The notes beneath the pieces were generated by a model. The model saw nothing but the letters and a program-made list of their open reading frames with translations, was not told where the DNA came from and ran no database searches. Positions 1-9,343 of a stretch of 64,000 nt of DNA are shown here, piece by piece (the first letter of the stretch is position 1; every line of letters starts with the position of its first letter). Position numbers and translations under genes: made by a program. Source of the stretch: UBA9732 sp045116915 (GTDB lineage: Bacteria; Spirochaetota; Spirochaetia; Sphaerochaetales; Sphaerochaetaceae); contig JBGUMQ010000035.1 in assembly GCA_045116915.1 (NCBI GenBank), forward strand, positions 3,691-67,690. The letters run 5' to 3'.

Positions 1-1796
1 AGACGCTCCTGGACCCGACCGAGCTGATCAACCCCCGCTGCATGGTCTGCGGCACGACCCCGGTCATCAGGAAGACAAGGCACCTCTACCTGGACCTGCC
101 AAAGATCCTTCCCATCCTGGAGAAGTGGATAGACGACAGGTCCGAGACCGGTTTCTGGGCCAGGAACGCCGTCCAGGTCACAAAGAGCTGGCTCCGTGAC
201 GGACTTCAGGAAAGATGCATCACACGCGACCTCAAGTGGGGAATCCCCGTACCCAAACCGGGCTATGAGAACAAGGTCTTCTACGTATGGTTCGATGCTC
301 CCATAGGCTATGTCTCCATCACCGCCAACCACACGGACGACTGGAAGAGATGGTGGCTGGAGCCGGAGACCACGGACCTGTTCCAGTTCATAGGAAAGGA
401 CAACATCCCGTTCCATACCGTCGTATTCCCGGCCACACAGCTGGCCACCGGTCAGGATTGGACCATGCTGCACCACATGAGCTCGACCGAGTACCTGAAC
501 TACGAGGGCGGCAAGTTCTCCAAGAGCCGGGGAATCGGTGTTTTCGGAAACGACGTCCAGCAGACCGGGATCCCGGCCGATGTCTGGCGTTTCTACATGT
601 ACTACAACCGTCCCGAGAACTCCGACTTCACGTTCACGTGGAAGGACATGCAGGACAAAGTCAACAAGGAACTGATCGGAAACCTTTCCAATCTGGTCAA
701 CAGGACACTGACATTCGTGAAGCGTTTCTATGACGGAAACCTCGGCCAGGGTTCCGTGGACGATGAGCTTGTCTCCGTCATCAGGGACAAGGAGGAGAAG
801 ATAACCGCCATGCTCGAGAGGGCAGAGGAGAGGGATGCCTTCAGGGGCATGTTCGAGCTTTCGGACATCGGCAACAGGACATTCCAGAACTCCGAGCCGT
901 GGAAGCTCAGAAACAGCGACCCGGAGAAGGCGAAGACGGTACTCAGGACGCTTGTCGGCCTGATCAGGGACCTGGGCATCATGATCCAGCCCTACATGCC
1001 GTCCGCTTCGGAAAGCATCCTGGGATTCCTGGGACAGAAGGATGTCACATGGAACATGCTGGGCAATTATTCGGACAACATCACGGTGGGGGAGGTGAGC
1101 CTCCTGTTCACAAAGCTGGAGGACAGCCTGATCGACGTTCTCAGGACACGATACAGCGGCTCACAGGCCGAACGCGAGGAGAGGAAGATGGAAGACAACA
1201 GGAATACCAACGACAAGGCCGCCGAGAAGGCCGCAAAGAAGGAAGCCGCAAGGGCAGCGCTGCTTGCAGCACAGGAAGCCGAGGCCAACAAGTCTGTCGC
1301 ACAGAAGTTCGCCGACAAGGTGAAGCTCACGGTCAGCAGGATCACCAAGGTGGAGCACCATCCCAACGGGGACATCCTCTACATCCTGAACCTGGATACT
1401 GGAGAGGCCGAGCCCAGGACAATCGTCTCGTCGATCGTCCCTTACTACAAGGAAGATGAGCTTCTTGGTCACAACATCGTTCTGGTCAACAACCTCAAGC
1501 CGGCCAACTTCCGCGGCGTGAAGAGCAACGGAATGCTCCTTGCCGTCCAGGATCCCCAGGCTCCCGAGCACAGCACGTGCGAGGTCATCTTCGCAGACGA
1601 CATCCCCGCCGGGACGAATCTTGTCCCCGAAGGTCTTTCGAATCCCGCCGAGATGACATACGTCAAGCCGGACCACTTCTTCGACCTGCCGCTCTACACG
1701 GAGGGAGGAGTTCTCATGGTCGACGGGCACAAGCTTGTCTCCGCCGAGGGAAAGACTGTCAGCTCAAAGAAATATCTCAACGGTCCTGTAGGTTGA
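1..1796 (+). CDS. metG: Methionyl-tRNA synthetase (5' truncated)
   Basis: Charges tRNA-Met with methionine in the cytoplasm. The reading frame is open from base 3, so the start and part of the Rossmann/CP region lie before the window. Visible in order: the end of the zinc knuckle (CMVCG), the C-terminal half of the catalytic core, the KMSKS-type loop as KFSKS at 513-527, the anticodon-binding helical domain, a Lys/Ala/Glu-rich linker (about 1185-1310), and a C-terminal EMAP/Trbp111-like tRNA-binding domain containing HHPNGD and NLKP. The fused tRNA-binding domain is common in bacterial MetG. It converges on the next gene, and their 3' ends overlap by 20 bases. Confidence 0.97.
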   Translation, partial: TLLDPTELINPRCMVCGTTPVIRKTRHLYLDLPKILPILEKWIDDRSETGFWARNAVQVTKSWLRDGLQERCITRDLKWGIPVPKPGYENKVFYVWFDAPIGYVSITANHTDDWKRWWLEPETTDLFQFIGKDNIPFHTVVFPATQLATGQDWTMLHHMSSTEYLNYEGGKFSKSRGIGVFGNDVQQTGIPADVWRFYMYYNRPENSDFTFTWKDMQDKVNKELIGNLSNLVNRTLTFVKRFYDGNLGQGSVDDELVSVIRDKEEKITAMLERAEERDAFRGMFELSDIGNRTFQNSEPWKLRNSDPEKAKTVLRTLVGLIRDLGIMIQPYMPSASESILGFLGQKDVTWNMLGNYSDNITVGEVSLLFTKLEDSLIDVLRTRYSGSQAEREERKMEDNRNTNDKAAEKAAKKEAARAALLAAQEAEANKSVAQKFADKVKLTVSRITKVEHHPNGDILYILNLDTGEAEPRTIVSSIVPYYKEDELLGHNIVLVNNLKPANFRGVKSNGMLLAVQDPQAPEHSTCEVIFADDIPAGTNLVPEGLSNPAEMTYVKPDHFFDLPLYTEGGVLMVDGHKLVSAEGKTVSSKKYLNGPVG

Positions 1797-3066
1797 GGAC
1801 CGCTTTTCGGAAAGCTTCGCCGCGGAGGAATTCGCCCGGGAAGAACTCGTAGGCGCCGGATCCCGGCGAAAGCAGGACCACCTGGAGCAGCTGGGCTTCA
1901 GGAGTCAGGAAGGAGGAGGCGGAATACACCGCTTCCTCCATTTTCTCATACGGACCGCAGAACTTTATCCTGTGCCTCCTGAGAAGGGGGATGAGCTTCT
2001 TCTCCGTGAACGAACCGCAAAGCAGATGGACCGATGCCGCACCCTTCAGGGAGCCCAGCATGATCTTCGCATCCAGGCTGTCGTCGGAGCCGCCGCAGAT
2101 CAGATGCACGGGCAGGTTCTCGAAATTCTCCATGGTGAAGTTCGTGGCCGCAGGAATCACCGAAGCGCTGTCGTTGACGTACATGGCGTTGTCCCTGCGC
2201 AGGACAAGCTCGTTCCTTCCGGGGATCCCCCTGAAGCTCTTGAGTGCCATGTTCGCCTGGGAGGAGCTGAATCCGAGCTTTCTCAATACCGCGTATGATG
2301 CCCTCATCCTGTCGGGCAGGCCCTTGGCCATGCCTTTGGATGCGCTTTCGATGCTGGCTATGTTCTTCGCGTTCTTCTGGGCAAGTTTCCCGATGGCGTC
2401 CTTTACCCTGGACGGACAGATTATGTGGTTCGCATGGACGTTGAACTCGCCTGTGCCTTCCGATGGCTGTGATCCGTCCTGAGCTGTGCTGTCGAAAGTG
2501 GATGTGATGACCGAGACCTCGACGTGGGGGACGTTCCTGCCCAGAAGGTTGTACGTGTCCCTGGCAAGCCATGACGACATCTCCACCACAAGATACTCCG
2601 GGATGTGGCCTTTCTCCCATTGTCTGAGCTCGGAAAAGGCCGTAAGACCCATGTTCCCGCACATGTGGGTCCTGTGTCCCAATGCGTTCAGGGCGTGGCA
2701 GAGTGCGCTGGTGGTGACCGTCTTGTCCCGGAATCCCGTGACGCAGATCAGCTTTATGAGTTTTGGTTCGGGGCGGCATGCCGCGTAGGAGAGGTCGTTC
2801 TCGATGCGTCTGGCAAGTGCCAGCATTTCATGGTCCAGCCTGACGGTGGGGTGCTTGATCACCAGGTCCGCGTTCCTGAAGTCATCCTCCAGAAGCTCCC
2901 CGCAATGGATCACGGCTCCCTTGCTCTCAAGGAAGTCCAGCGATCCGCCCAATGAGTCCCTGCTTCTTGTGTCTGTCACGGTCACGTTGTAGCCGCGGTT
3001 CAGGAAGTACATCGATGTCTCGAAACCTCCCCCGTGGAGCACGTAGCCGAAGATGAGCACGTTCAT
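1777..3066 (-). CDS. MurD-like Mur ligase homologue with degenerate catalytic motifs
   Basis: The overall layout is MurD: an N-terminal Rossmann-like domain (VLIFGYVLHGGG, later TDTRS), a central ATPase domain and a C-terminal ligase domain, 429 residues. MurD normally adds D-Glu to UDP-MurNAc-L-Ala. Here the key motifs are altered: the P-loop GTNGKT is GFRDKT (residues 111-116), the NVTEDHxDR stretch is VITSTFDSTAQ (186-196), NDSKATN is NDSASVI (299-304) and GGKDKG is GGSDDS (325-330). The glutamate of (L/V)E(L/M)SS is kept at about 162. The ATG at 3066 is preferred over one 15 bases upstream because GGGAGAGGTG sits just before it. It may be a non-catalytic paralogue or a highly divergent MurD; sequence alone cannot decide. 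Confidence 0.75.
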   Translation of the reverse strand: MNVLIFGYVLHGGGFETSMYFLNRGYNVTVTDTRSRDSLGGSLDFLESKGAVIHCGELLEDDFRNADLVIKHPTVRLDHEMLALARRIENDLSYAACRPEPKLIKLICVTGFRDKTVTTSALCHALNALGHRTHMCGNMGLTAFSELRQWEKGHIPEYLVVEMSSWLARDTYNLLGRNVPHVEVSVITSTFDSTAQDGSQPSEGTGEFNVHANHIICPSRVKDAIGKLAQKNAKNIASIESASKGMAKGLPDRMRASYAVLRKLGFSSSQANMALKSFRGIPGRNELVLRRDNAMYVNDSASVIPAATNFTMENFENLPVHLICGGSDDSLDAKIMLGSLKGAASVHLLCGSFTEKKLIPLLRRHRIKFCGPYEKMEEAVYSASSFLTPEAQLLQVVLLSPGSGAYEFFPGEFLRGEAFRKAVLNLQDR

Positions 3067-3256
3067 CGTCACCTCTCCCACATGTATAACAAATCAGTTT
3101 GCTGAAAATTACAAAACAAACGCTCGTTCGCGGCGCACTGGACTGTTTTCCCGCTTTGGGATATAGTTCCTGCGGAAACAGGAAGTTGCCAAGTAAAGTG
3201 CGGTGTAGAACAGAAGGGCCGTGCTTCTTCAACCCTGATCCGGGTTCAAAAGGAAA

Positions 3257-4576
3257 ATGTCGACAGAATTGCTTTCTCTGGCCATTGCCATGTTCGCCGG
3301 TCTGATGATGACCCGTCTTTTCAAAGCCACGCACCTGAACTTCCCCGATGTGACGGCGTTCCTGATCGCAGGAGTGCTGATCGGCCCGTACTGCCTCGGA
3401 AGGCTGGGGATCCCGGGACTGGGGTTCAACACCTACGACGATGTCGAGAGCGTGGAGATCATCTCCACCGTGGCCCTCGGGTTCATAGCGTTCTCCATCG
3501 GAAACGAGTTCAAGCTCTCCCAGCTCAAGGGAACGGGCAGACAGGCTGCGGTCGTCGGAGTCATGCAGGCCGTCACGGCGATGGTCTGTGTAGACATCGT
3601 CCTTGTGATTGTGACGCTGTTCACCGACCATGAGACCTTCAATCTGTCCGGAGCTCTCACTCTCGGAGCAATCGCGACAGCCACCGCCCCCGCCGCCACG
3701 CTCATGGTTGTCAAGCAGTACAAGGCGCACGGAAAGGTCACCGACCTCCTGCTTCCTGTCGTCGCCCTGGACGATGCCGTGGGACTTGTCTCGTTCGCAG
3801 TCTCCTTCGGAGTGGCGGAGGCCCTTCTCTCAAGCTCCCTGAACGTGGTGGCGATCATAGTCGACCCGCTTCTGGAGATCGTGCTGTCGCTGGGTCTCGG
3901 CGCACTGCTGGGCATGATCCTGACCAAGGTGGAGGAGCTGTTCTTCTCCAACAGCAACAGACTCGCGCTTTCAATAGCGTTCGTGCTGATGACCATAGCG
4001 CTTTCCCAGATCTCGTTCGAGATCGGACCGGTGACGATATCGTTCTCGTCGCTTCTGGTGTGCATGATGCTGGGCGCGGTGTTCTGCAACCTCTGTCCCA
4101 GGTCGGGAGACATAATGTACAGGGCCGACAAGTGGACGGTCCCTCTCTTCTGCCTGTTCTTCGTCATAAGCGGCGCGGACCTGGACCTCTCCGTTTTCGG
4201 AAAGCCGATCGTCATACTCATCGGTCTTCTGTACATAATCGCCCGTTCGCTCGGAAAGTACTACGGTGCGCGTGAGAGCTGCAGGGCCGTGCACTGCGCG
4301 CCGGAGGTCTCCAAATACCTCGGATTCGCACTTCTCCCGCAGGCCGGTGTCGCATTGGGGATGTCCGTCCAGGCTCAGGCTCTGGGAACCTACGAGGGAA
4401 GGCTGATCAGGAACATAGTGCTCTTCGGAGTGCTGATATATGAACTTTTTGGCCCCATGATCACGAAATGGGCACTCACGAAGAGCGGCGATATCGCCCA
4501 GAAGCCGGAGTCCAAGGAGACCCACGAGAGGTTCGATACCCCCAAGGACCACAGAAGGCATTCCGCCCAGAACTGA
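3257..4576 (+). CDS. Cation:proton antiporter, CPA2/Kef-like
   Basis: Inner-membrane monovalent cation/H+ exchanger of the Na+/H+ exchanger superfamily, 439 residues with about 12 hydrophobic segments. The paired acidic site typical of electrogenic members is visible as LDDAVGL (about residues 171-177), and an AxATAPAATL stretch precedes it in the core. No C-terminal TrkA-N/RCK domain is attached; the protein ends in a short charged tail (KPESKETHERFDTP), so any cytosolic gating partner is encoded elsewhere. The ATG follows AAAAGGAA. It is flanked by oppositely transcribed murD-like and co-directional asnA, which has its own promoter. The ion specificity (Na+, K+) cannot be read from the sequence. 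Confidence 0.85.
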   Translation: MSTELLSLAIAMFAGLMMTRLFKATHLNFPDVTAFLIAGVLIGPYCLGRLGIPGLGFNTYDDVESVEIISTVALGFIAFSIGNEFKLSQLKGTGRQAAVVGVMQAVTAMVCVDIVLVIVTLFTDHETFNLSGALTLGAIATATAPAATLMVVKQYKAHGKVTDLLLPVVALDDAVGLVSFAVSFGVAEALLSSSLNVVAIIVDPLLEIVLSLGLGALLGMILTKVEELFFSNSNRLALSIAFVLMTIALSQISFEIGPVTISFSSLLVCMMLGAVFCNLCPRSGDIMYRADKWTVPLFCLFFVISGADLDLSVFGKPIVILIGLLYIIARSLGKYYGARESCRAVHCAPEVSKYLGFALLPQAGVALGMSVQAQALGTYEGRLIRNIVLFGVLIYELFGPMITKWALTKSGDIAQKPESKETHERFDTPKDHRRHSAQN

Positions 4577-4597
4577 CAGACCCGTACCCTGCATCTG

Positions 4598-4625
4598 TTC
4601 AAAGAAACGCCTTATTGATTATACT
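4598..4625 (+). promoter_or_regulatory. Predicted sigma70 promoter of asnA
   Basis: TTCAAA (4598-4603) and TATACT (4620-4625) are separated by 16 bases. They lie 31 bases before the asnA ATG, which has a CGGAGG ribosome-binding site. Confidence 0.5.
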
Positions 4626-4656
4626 TGCGCAAGGATATCCATCCCGGAGGTAAATC

Positions 4657-5688
4657 ATGATCGTCATACCCGCAGGATACAGGCCGCTTCTGGACCAGCA
4701 GATGACCGAGCGCGCCATCAAGTTCGTCAAGGACACATTCGAGCGTGAGCTCTCGGGTGAGCTCAGGCTTTCCCGCGTCACATCCACACTGTTCGTCAGG
4801 GCCAACAGCGGCATCAACGACGACCTCAACGGCGTCGAGCGCCCTGTGAGGTTCAATGTCGGCAACATGGACGACACTCCGATGGAAATCGTGCAGAGCC
4901 TTGCCAAATGGAAGAGGATGGCGCTTGCCGACCACGGCTACAGGCCCGGCACTGGACTGTACACCGACATGAACGCCATCCGTCCGGACGACGACATCGA
5001 CAACATCCACTCCATCTACGTGGACCAGTGGGACTGGGAGCGCGTCATGAACGATGGTGAGAGGAACCTGGATTTCCTGAAGGACATCGTCAGGAGGATC
5101 TACGAGGCCATCAAGCGCACGCAGTTCCTCGTCTCCGAGCACTATCCCGTCTGCGCCCAGGACCTGCCGGATGAGATCACCTTCATCCATTCCGAGGAAG
5201 CCCGCGCCATGTACCCGGACCTTGATCCCGCCCAGAGGGAGAAGGAGCTTGCCAGGAAGTACGGCGCCATCTTCGTCATAGGCATAGGCATGCCTCTTTC
5301 CGACGGCGTATCGCACGGCGGAAGGGCCCCCGACTACGACGACTGGTCCACGCCCAACAGCGACGGCTACTGCGGTCTGAACGGCGACATCATCGTCTGG
5401 GACAGCGTCAGGAACGACTCGCTGGAGCTCTCCAGCATGGGGATAAGGGTTTCCCCCGAATCGCTTCTCAGACAGCTCGATATCAGGGGCTGCAGGGAGA
5501 GGGCGGACCTCTACTGGCACAAGCGCCTGCTTGCCGGCGAGTATCCCCAGACGATCGGCGGCGGAATAGGGCAGAGCAGACTCTGCATGTTCCTTCTCAG
5601 GAAGGCACACATCGGCGAGGTCCAGGCATCCGTCTGGCCGGATGAGGACAGGAAAGCCGCTCAGGAAGCGGGAATTGTCCTGATGTGA
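4657..5688 (+). CDS. asnA: Aspartate--ammonia ligase
   Basis: AMP-forming asparagine synthetase that uses ammonia, related to class II aminoacyl-tRNA synthetases. It converts Asp, NH3 and ATP to Asn in the cytoplasm. The 343 residues are close to the usual ~330. Characteristic stretches are the N-terminal TSTLFVR..SGINDDLNGVERPV, DMNAIRPDDDIDNIHSIYVDQWDWE, and the C-terminal GGGIGQSRLCMFLL motif-3-like region. The start follows CGGAGGTAAATC. It is a single gene with its own promoter, and its stop is 6 bases from the convergent Wzi-like gene. Confidence 0.96.
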   Translation: MIVIPAGYRPLLDQQMTERAIKFVKDTFERELSGELRLSRVTSTLFVRANSGINDDLNGVERPVRFNVGNMDDTPMEIVQSLAKWKRMALADHGYRPGTGLYTDMNAIRPDDDIDNIHSIYVDQWDWERVMNDGERNLDFLKDIVRRIYEAIKRTQFLVSEHYPVCAQDLPDEITFIHSEEARAMYPDLDPAQREKELARKYGAIFVIGIGMPLSDGVSHGGRAPDYDDWSTPNSDGYCGLNGDIIVWDSVRNDSLELSSMGIRVSPESLLRQLDIRGCRERADLYWHKRLLAGEYPQTIGGGIGQSRLCMFLLRKAHIGEVQASVWPDEDRKAAQEAGIVLM

Positions 5689-5694
5689 GTCCGT

Positions 5695-7392
5695 CTACTC
5701 CTGTGTCTGGATACTGAATCCGAAACTGATCTGGAGGTCGTTTCCGGCATTGCCGTGCCAGGACATGACTCCCGAAAGCCATGCCACATCCGCGAAACAG
5801 CTGACAGGAAGCCCGAACAGGGTCATCCTGTACTGCGCTCCGAGCTCGATGACATACCATACCGAAACCGGATCGGACAGTGTCTTGAGATGGAGATTCG
5901 GTTCCCTGGAGTTGTCGTTGTCGCTGTTGTGGGAGTCCGTCATGGTGAAGCCGCCCTTGGCGACGACAGTGGCGTTGGCGTTCAGATCCAGACCGTTGAA
6001 CATCGAGTACCTCGCGTCCGCCGAGACCACGACGGCATCACCTCCGTACTTGAATCCGAGATACGTGAAGACCGGATACCTGATGTATGGATAGTTGGTG
6101 CTGTTGTTCGTCCAGATGATGAAATCCACGTTGTTGCGTCTGTAGAGGGCGGGCATCGCCCATGCGCACTCGATGCCAAGGACCAGGCTTCCGCTTTCCA
6201 GTATCCTGACGTACTCCAGACCGCCCGATAGCGCGATAGCCGGATCCTGCGTGTCCGCTTCGGTAGGGGCGGTCGCCTGGTCAAGACAGAACTGCAGGTA
6301 TGCCCTGAAGCCCGGAACCGGGACATACTGGAGTTCCAGATGCGCTATGGCGTTGAGCAGGATGGAGTTCGTGTTGTTGTGGTATATCGATGCCGGATTC
6401 AGGATGTCGACATCCGGGAAATCGAACTTGTACATGATGTTCTCGCTGACTGCGAACGACAGGTTCCCCAGAAGCCTGACATCAAGCCTGTGGGCGGCGA
6501 ATACCCTCCTGAACTGTGCGGGGACAAGCTCGCCCTGGCTGTTGGAATAGGTCTGTGCCGGAACCATCAGCGTGTAGTCGAAGGAGAATCTCCTTCCGAA
6601 AACCTTGAACGTCGCGTAGTTGAGCGAGCTCACATGGTCGTCGAAGATGAAGTTCCCGATATTCGATGTACCCCACTGTTTCCTGCTCCTGTAGATGCCG
6701 AACGAGAAGTTGTCCCATGCCAGGGTGAGGAAGGTCTTCCTGGGAACATCGATCTCTATCTGTGTGATGGCGGGGAAGTTGAACAGGAATCCCCTGGAAT
6801 AGACATCGGACCTGGTGATTATCATCAGGTTCCCGTCTTCGACCGGAACGATGGCTCCAAGTCCATACCATCCACCGGAATTCTCTATGGCAAGTGCTTC
6901 CAGGGACTCCGATTCATCCTTGTTGGTTATCCGTCCCCAGCCATATCCCAGTTCGCAGTACGTATAGAACGGACCCAGTCCGGCATGCAGGGCGATCGTT
7001 GCGAACGGTTTCCTCTCGTTGAACGAATAGGCCCACATCTCATCGGTGGAGTATTCCTCGTTCGTATGGAGGTAGGCTTCGGGGGACAGCTCCACGTCCA
7101 CGGACAGGAGCTCGTCCTTCTCTGGTGCGCCTATGATTTCCATTATCATGTCGTAGAGACGTCTCTGGTTCTCATCCAGCAAGGACGTGTCTATCCGCGA
7201 CATCTCGTTGCGAGCCTCGGCCGCAGTCCACGGCCTTGATGTGGAAGGCTGCGTGTATCCGGCGGAGACGAAGAGGGCGTCGGCCATCCCGTAGATCTTG
7301 TCCCCGATGGGGAAGACCCTGCCTGCGACGCTGGAGGCGGCAAGCGGGAGGATTAGGAGAACCAGGGCGGCTGCGGCAAGAAGACGCTTCAT
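5695..7392 (-). CDS. Wzi-like outer-membrane beta-barrel protein (copy 1)
   Basis: 565 residues with a signal peptide (MKRLLAAAALVLLILPLAA, cleavage near SVAG). A short N-terminal helical region (IGDKIYGMADALFVSAG) leads into many alternating aromatic/polar beta strands, as in the capsule-assembly Wzi family, which forms outer-membrane barrels. The N-terminal pattern PSTSRPW...NEMSRID is shared with the next gene upstream (PSTTGPW...NLMLSRID), so the two are tandem paralogues. The ATG at 7392 is chosen because the signal peptide starts there and TGAGG precedes it; an open frame continues upstream but overlaps the neighbour. A role in binding surface polysaccharide is only family inference. 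Confidence 0.7.
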   Translation of the reverse strand: MKRLLAAAALVLLILPLAASSVAGRVFPIGDKIYGMADALFVSAGYTQPSTSRPWTAAEARNEMSRIDTSLLDENQRRLYDMIMEIIGAPEKDELLSVDVELSPEAYLHTNEEYSTDEMWAYSFNERKPFATIALHAGLGPFYTYCELGYGWGRITNKDESESLEALAIENSGGWYGLGAIVPVEDGNLMIITRSDVYSRGFLFNFPAITQIEIDVPRKTFLTLAWDNFSFGIYRSRKQWGTSNIGNFIFDDHVSSLNYATFKVFGRRFSFDYTLMVPAQTYSNSQGELVPAQFRRVFAAHRLDVRLLGNLSFAVSENIMYKFDFPDVDILNPASIYHNNTNSILLNAIAHLELQYVPVPGFRAYLQFCLDQATAPTEADTQDPAIALSGGLEYVRILESGSLVLGIECAWAMPALYRRNNVDFIIWTNNSTNYPYIRYPVFTYLGFKYGGDAVVVSADARYSMFNGLDLNANATVVAKGGFTMTDSHNSDNDNSREPNLHLKTLSDPVSVWYVIELGAQYRMTLFGLPVSCFADVAWLSGVMSWHGNAGNDLQISFGFSIQTQE

Positions 7393-7400
7393 GTCAGGCC

Positions 7401-9227
7401 TCAGTCGAGGTTGTAGGAAAGCATCAGCGTGATCTGGACATCGGAGATCCTGCCGTTGGCCGTCCTGTTGCCCGGGTTCGTGATGCTGACGAAGTCGACC
7501 TGCGCTCCTGCGGTGAAGCCCCACGGCAGGATGTATGAACCGTAGAGGCCTGCGACGATCGTGGTCGATGCGGCATCGCGCTGGGCGTAATCCGGATCGT
7601 TGTAGTTGTCCGTCTGGTGTGTCTTCGTCGGGGAGGTCTGGTTCATGTAGGTCTCGTTGTCGATCCTGGTCCAGACGGTGTACCTGTCATGGGTGCCGTG
7701 CTTCATGAAGAAGAAATTGGCGCTTGCGCTCCACTTGCCGGGAACCTCGTATCCGACATTCAGGTTTCCGATGATGGCGTCTCCGCCGTACTTGTATCCC
7801 AGGAAGTCCAGGTTGTAGTTCTGCGTTCCGCCGCAATCGGACATCTCGCGCACAGCCACGACGTAGTTGATGCCGTAGCGTCCGTTGGTCTGTTCCCTGT
7901 CGGATTCGCCCGCCTGGGCATCGCCGTCGCGGAGATACAGGTAGGGGGATGTGTAGGCACCTTCGACGTTGGCAGTGAGGATTCCGTTGCCCAGGCCCAT
8001 GGCGTATGTCAGGCCGGCGATGAAACCGAGTCCGTTCGGCTCGGCTTTGGAAGCCGGAGTCGCCGTCTTGGGATCCTGCTCGCCGGGAAGGATGAACTCG
8101 TCCACGACCATCTGGCCATAGAGGTTGAATCCTTTGGCGAAGGCCCAGTCTGCCTCGAATGCGAGGATGGAGTTGGTGTTGCTCCTGGTGTAGTTGTTGT
8201 GGTAGAGGTATGCGGGTGCGAAGGCGATCAGGTCGATCTTGTTGTCCTTGCTCATGTACATGACGCCCTCTGTGAGTGTGAAGGATATCTTCGGCGTTAT
8301 CCTCCATTCGAGCCTGTGGCCGATGAATGCGGCGATTCCGTTCATGTACTGGCTCTGGCCGTTACCTACCATGTTGGAGCCGTTGACCGAGTACTTCATG
8401 GTGTTGGTCTGCGCATCCGTGACCGTGTAGTACATCTGCGGGTGCGGGAACGCCGAGACCAGGAACGTGTATTTGAAGCTGTTGTCGTATGCTGTGAACC
8501 TGGCCATGTTGTGGTACTTCAGATGGTCTCCGATGACCAGATTGCCCGTGGTTCCGTTGCCCCAGCTGAGCCTGTCGCGTCCGATCTGGAACGTCCAGTT
8601 GTCGCCTCCGGCAGAGACGAATGCGCGCAGCGGCATGTTGAAATCAAGCTGCTTCATGTCGTTGGCCATGAGGAACGGTATGTTGCACCACAGGAGGCTG
8701 TCGCCGAACCTGCGCTCCGTGCTGGCTCCGCTCTTCCAGTCCTTGGCGACACCTATCGACAGGTCGAAGTATCCGTAGAAGCTCTTTCCGATCTGCTCCT
8801 CCGTGATCAGGTTCAGGAAAGGCCTCTCGTTCGCCCATCCGCGCACCCAGTTCTCCCGTCCCCGGAAGAATGTGCTTTCGCTGTTCGTGTTGATATAGAG
8901 CTCCGCGTCTATCTCGAGTCCGGCCTTGAACGAGGGCCTGGCGGCATCCGAACCGAGGATGTCCGAGGCGCTGTCGTAGAGGGATGCCGATATTCCGGAG
9001 AGTCCGGCCCTGTCGATGCGTGAGAGCATCAGGTTGAGTTCGGATCCGCTCCAGGGTCCGGTTGTCGAGGGAAGGGCGAGTCCTTCCAGGATGTACAGGT
9101 CCCTGATGTACGTGTAGACCTGATCGTTGACTGAATATATCTTCTGATGGTTCTCAGTTCCGGATGCGAAGACTGTGCATGTCAGGACGACAGTCAGGAC
9201 GATTGATATGAATACCTTTCTCTTCAT
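7401..9227 (-). CDS. Wzi-like outer-membrane beta-barrel protein (copy 2)
   Basis: 608 residues: a clear signal peptide with a V-F-A cleavage site (CTVFASG), then the same Wzi-like N-terminal region and a long beta-rich barrel ending in an aromatic-containing strand (LMLSYNLD). First gene of a two-gene minus-strand operon: its stop is 8 bases from the start of copy 1. The start is supported by GGAGAA four bases before the ATG. Likely an outer-membrane protein of the diderm envelope. Capsule attachment is not demonstrated, because no wza/wzc-type export genes are visible here. Confidence 0.7.
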   Translation of the reverse strand: MKRKVFISIVLTVVLTCTVFASGTENHQKIYSVNDQVYTYIRDLYILEGLALPSTTGPWSGSELNLMLSRIDRAGLSGISASLYDSASDILGSDAARPSFKAGLEIDAELYINTNSESTFFRGRENWVRGWANERPFLNLITEEQIGKSFYGYFDLSIGVAKDWKSGASTERRFGDSLLWCNIPFLMANDMKQLDFNMPLRAFVSAGGDNWTFQIGRDRLSWGNGTTGNLVIGDHLKYHNMARFTAYDNSFKYTFLVSAFPHPQMYYTVTDAQTNTMKYSVNGSNMVGNGQSQYMNGIAAFIGHRLEWRITPKISFTLTEGVMYMSKDNKIDLIAFAPAYLYHNNYTRSNTNSILAFEADWAFAKGFNLYGQMVVDEFILPGEQDPKTATPASKAEPNGLGFIAGLTYAMGLGNGILTANVEGAYTSPYLYLRDGDAQAGESDREQTNGRYGINYVVAVREMSDCGGTQNYNLDFLGYKYGGDAIIGNLNVGYEVPGKWSASANFFFMKHGTHDRYTVWTRIDNETYMNQTSPTKTHQTDNYNDPDYAQRDAASTTIVAGLYGSYILPWGFTAGAQVDFVSITNPGNRTANGRISDVQITLMLSYNLD

Positions 9228-9289
9228 GAGGTTCTCCTTTCTCTCCGGGAGACATCATATCATATCAAGATTATTTGGGGAAAAAGAAA

Positions 9290-9319
9290 CGGCATGGCCT
9301 GCTTCTGCAAACCATGCCG
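9290..9319 (-). terminator. Rho-independent terminator after metQ
   Basis: The stem CGGCATGG (9290-9297) pairs with CCATGCCG (9312-9319). Read on the minus strand it is followed by TTTCTTTTT, directly downstream of the metQ stop. Confidence 0.85.
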
Positions 9320-9343
9320 CTTTCAGTTCTGAAGGTCGGATGA

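Noticed and set aside
3099..3305. Short ORF in the gap before the antiporter
   Set aside because: No ribosome-binding site, odd composition, and it runs into the antiporter start in another frame.
4612..5610. A 332-codon minus-strand frame opposite asnA
   Set aside because: asnA on the plus strand is unambiguous; the antisense product is Val/Asp/His-rich with no family resemblance.
7617..9023. A 468-codon plus-strand frame opposite the second Wzi-like gene
   Set aside because: The minus-strand protein has a signal peptide, a Shine-Dalgarno and a paralogue; the antisense frame has none of these.
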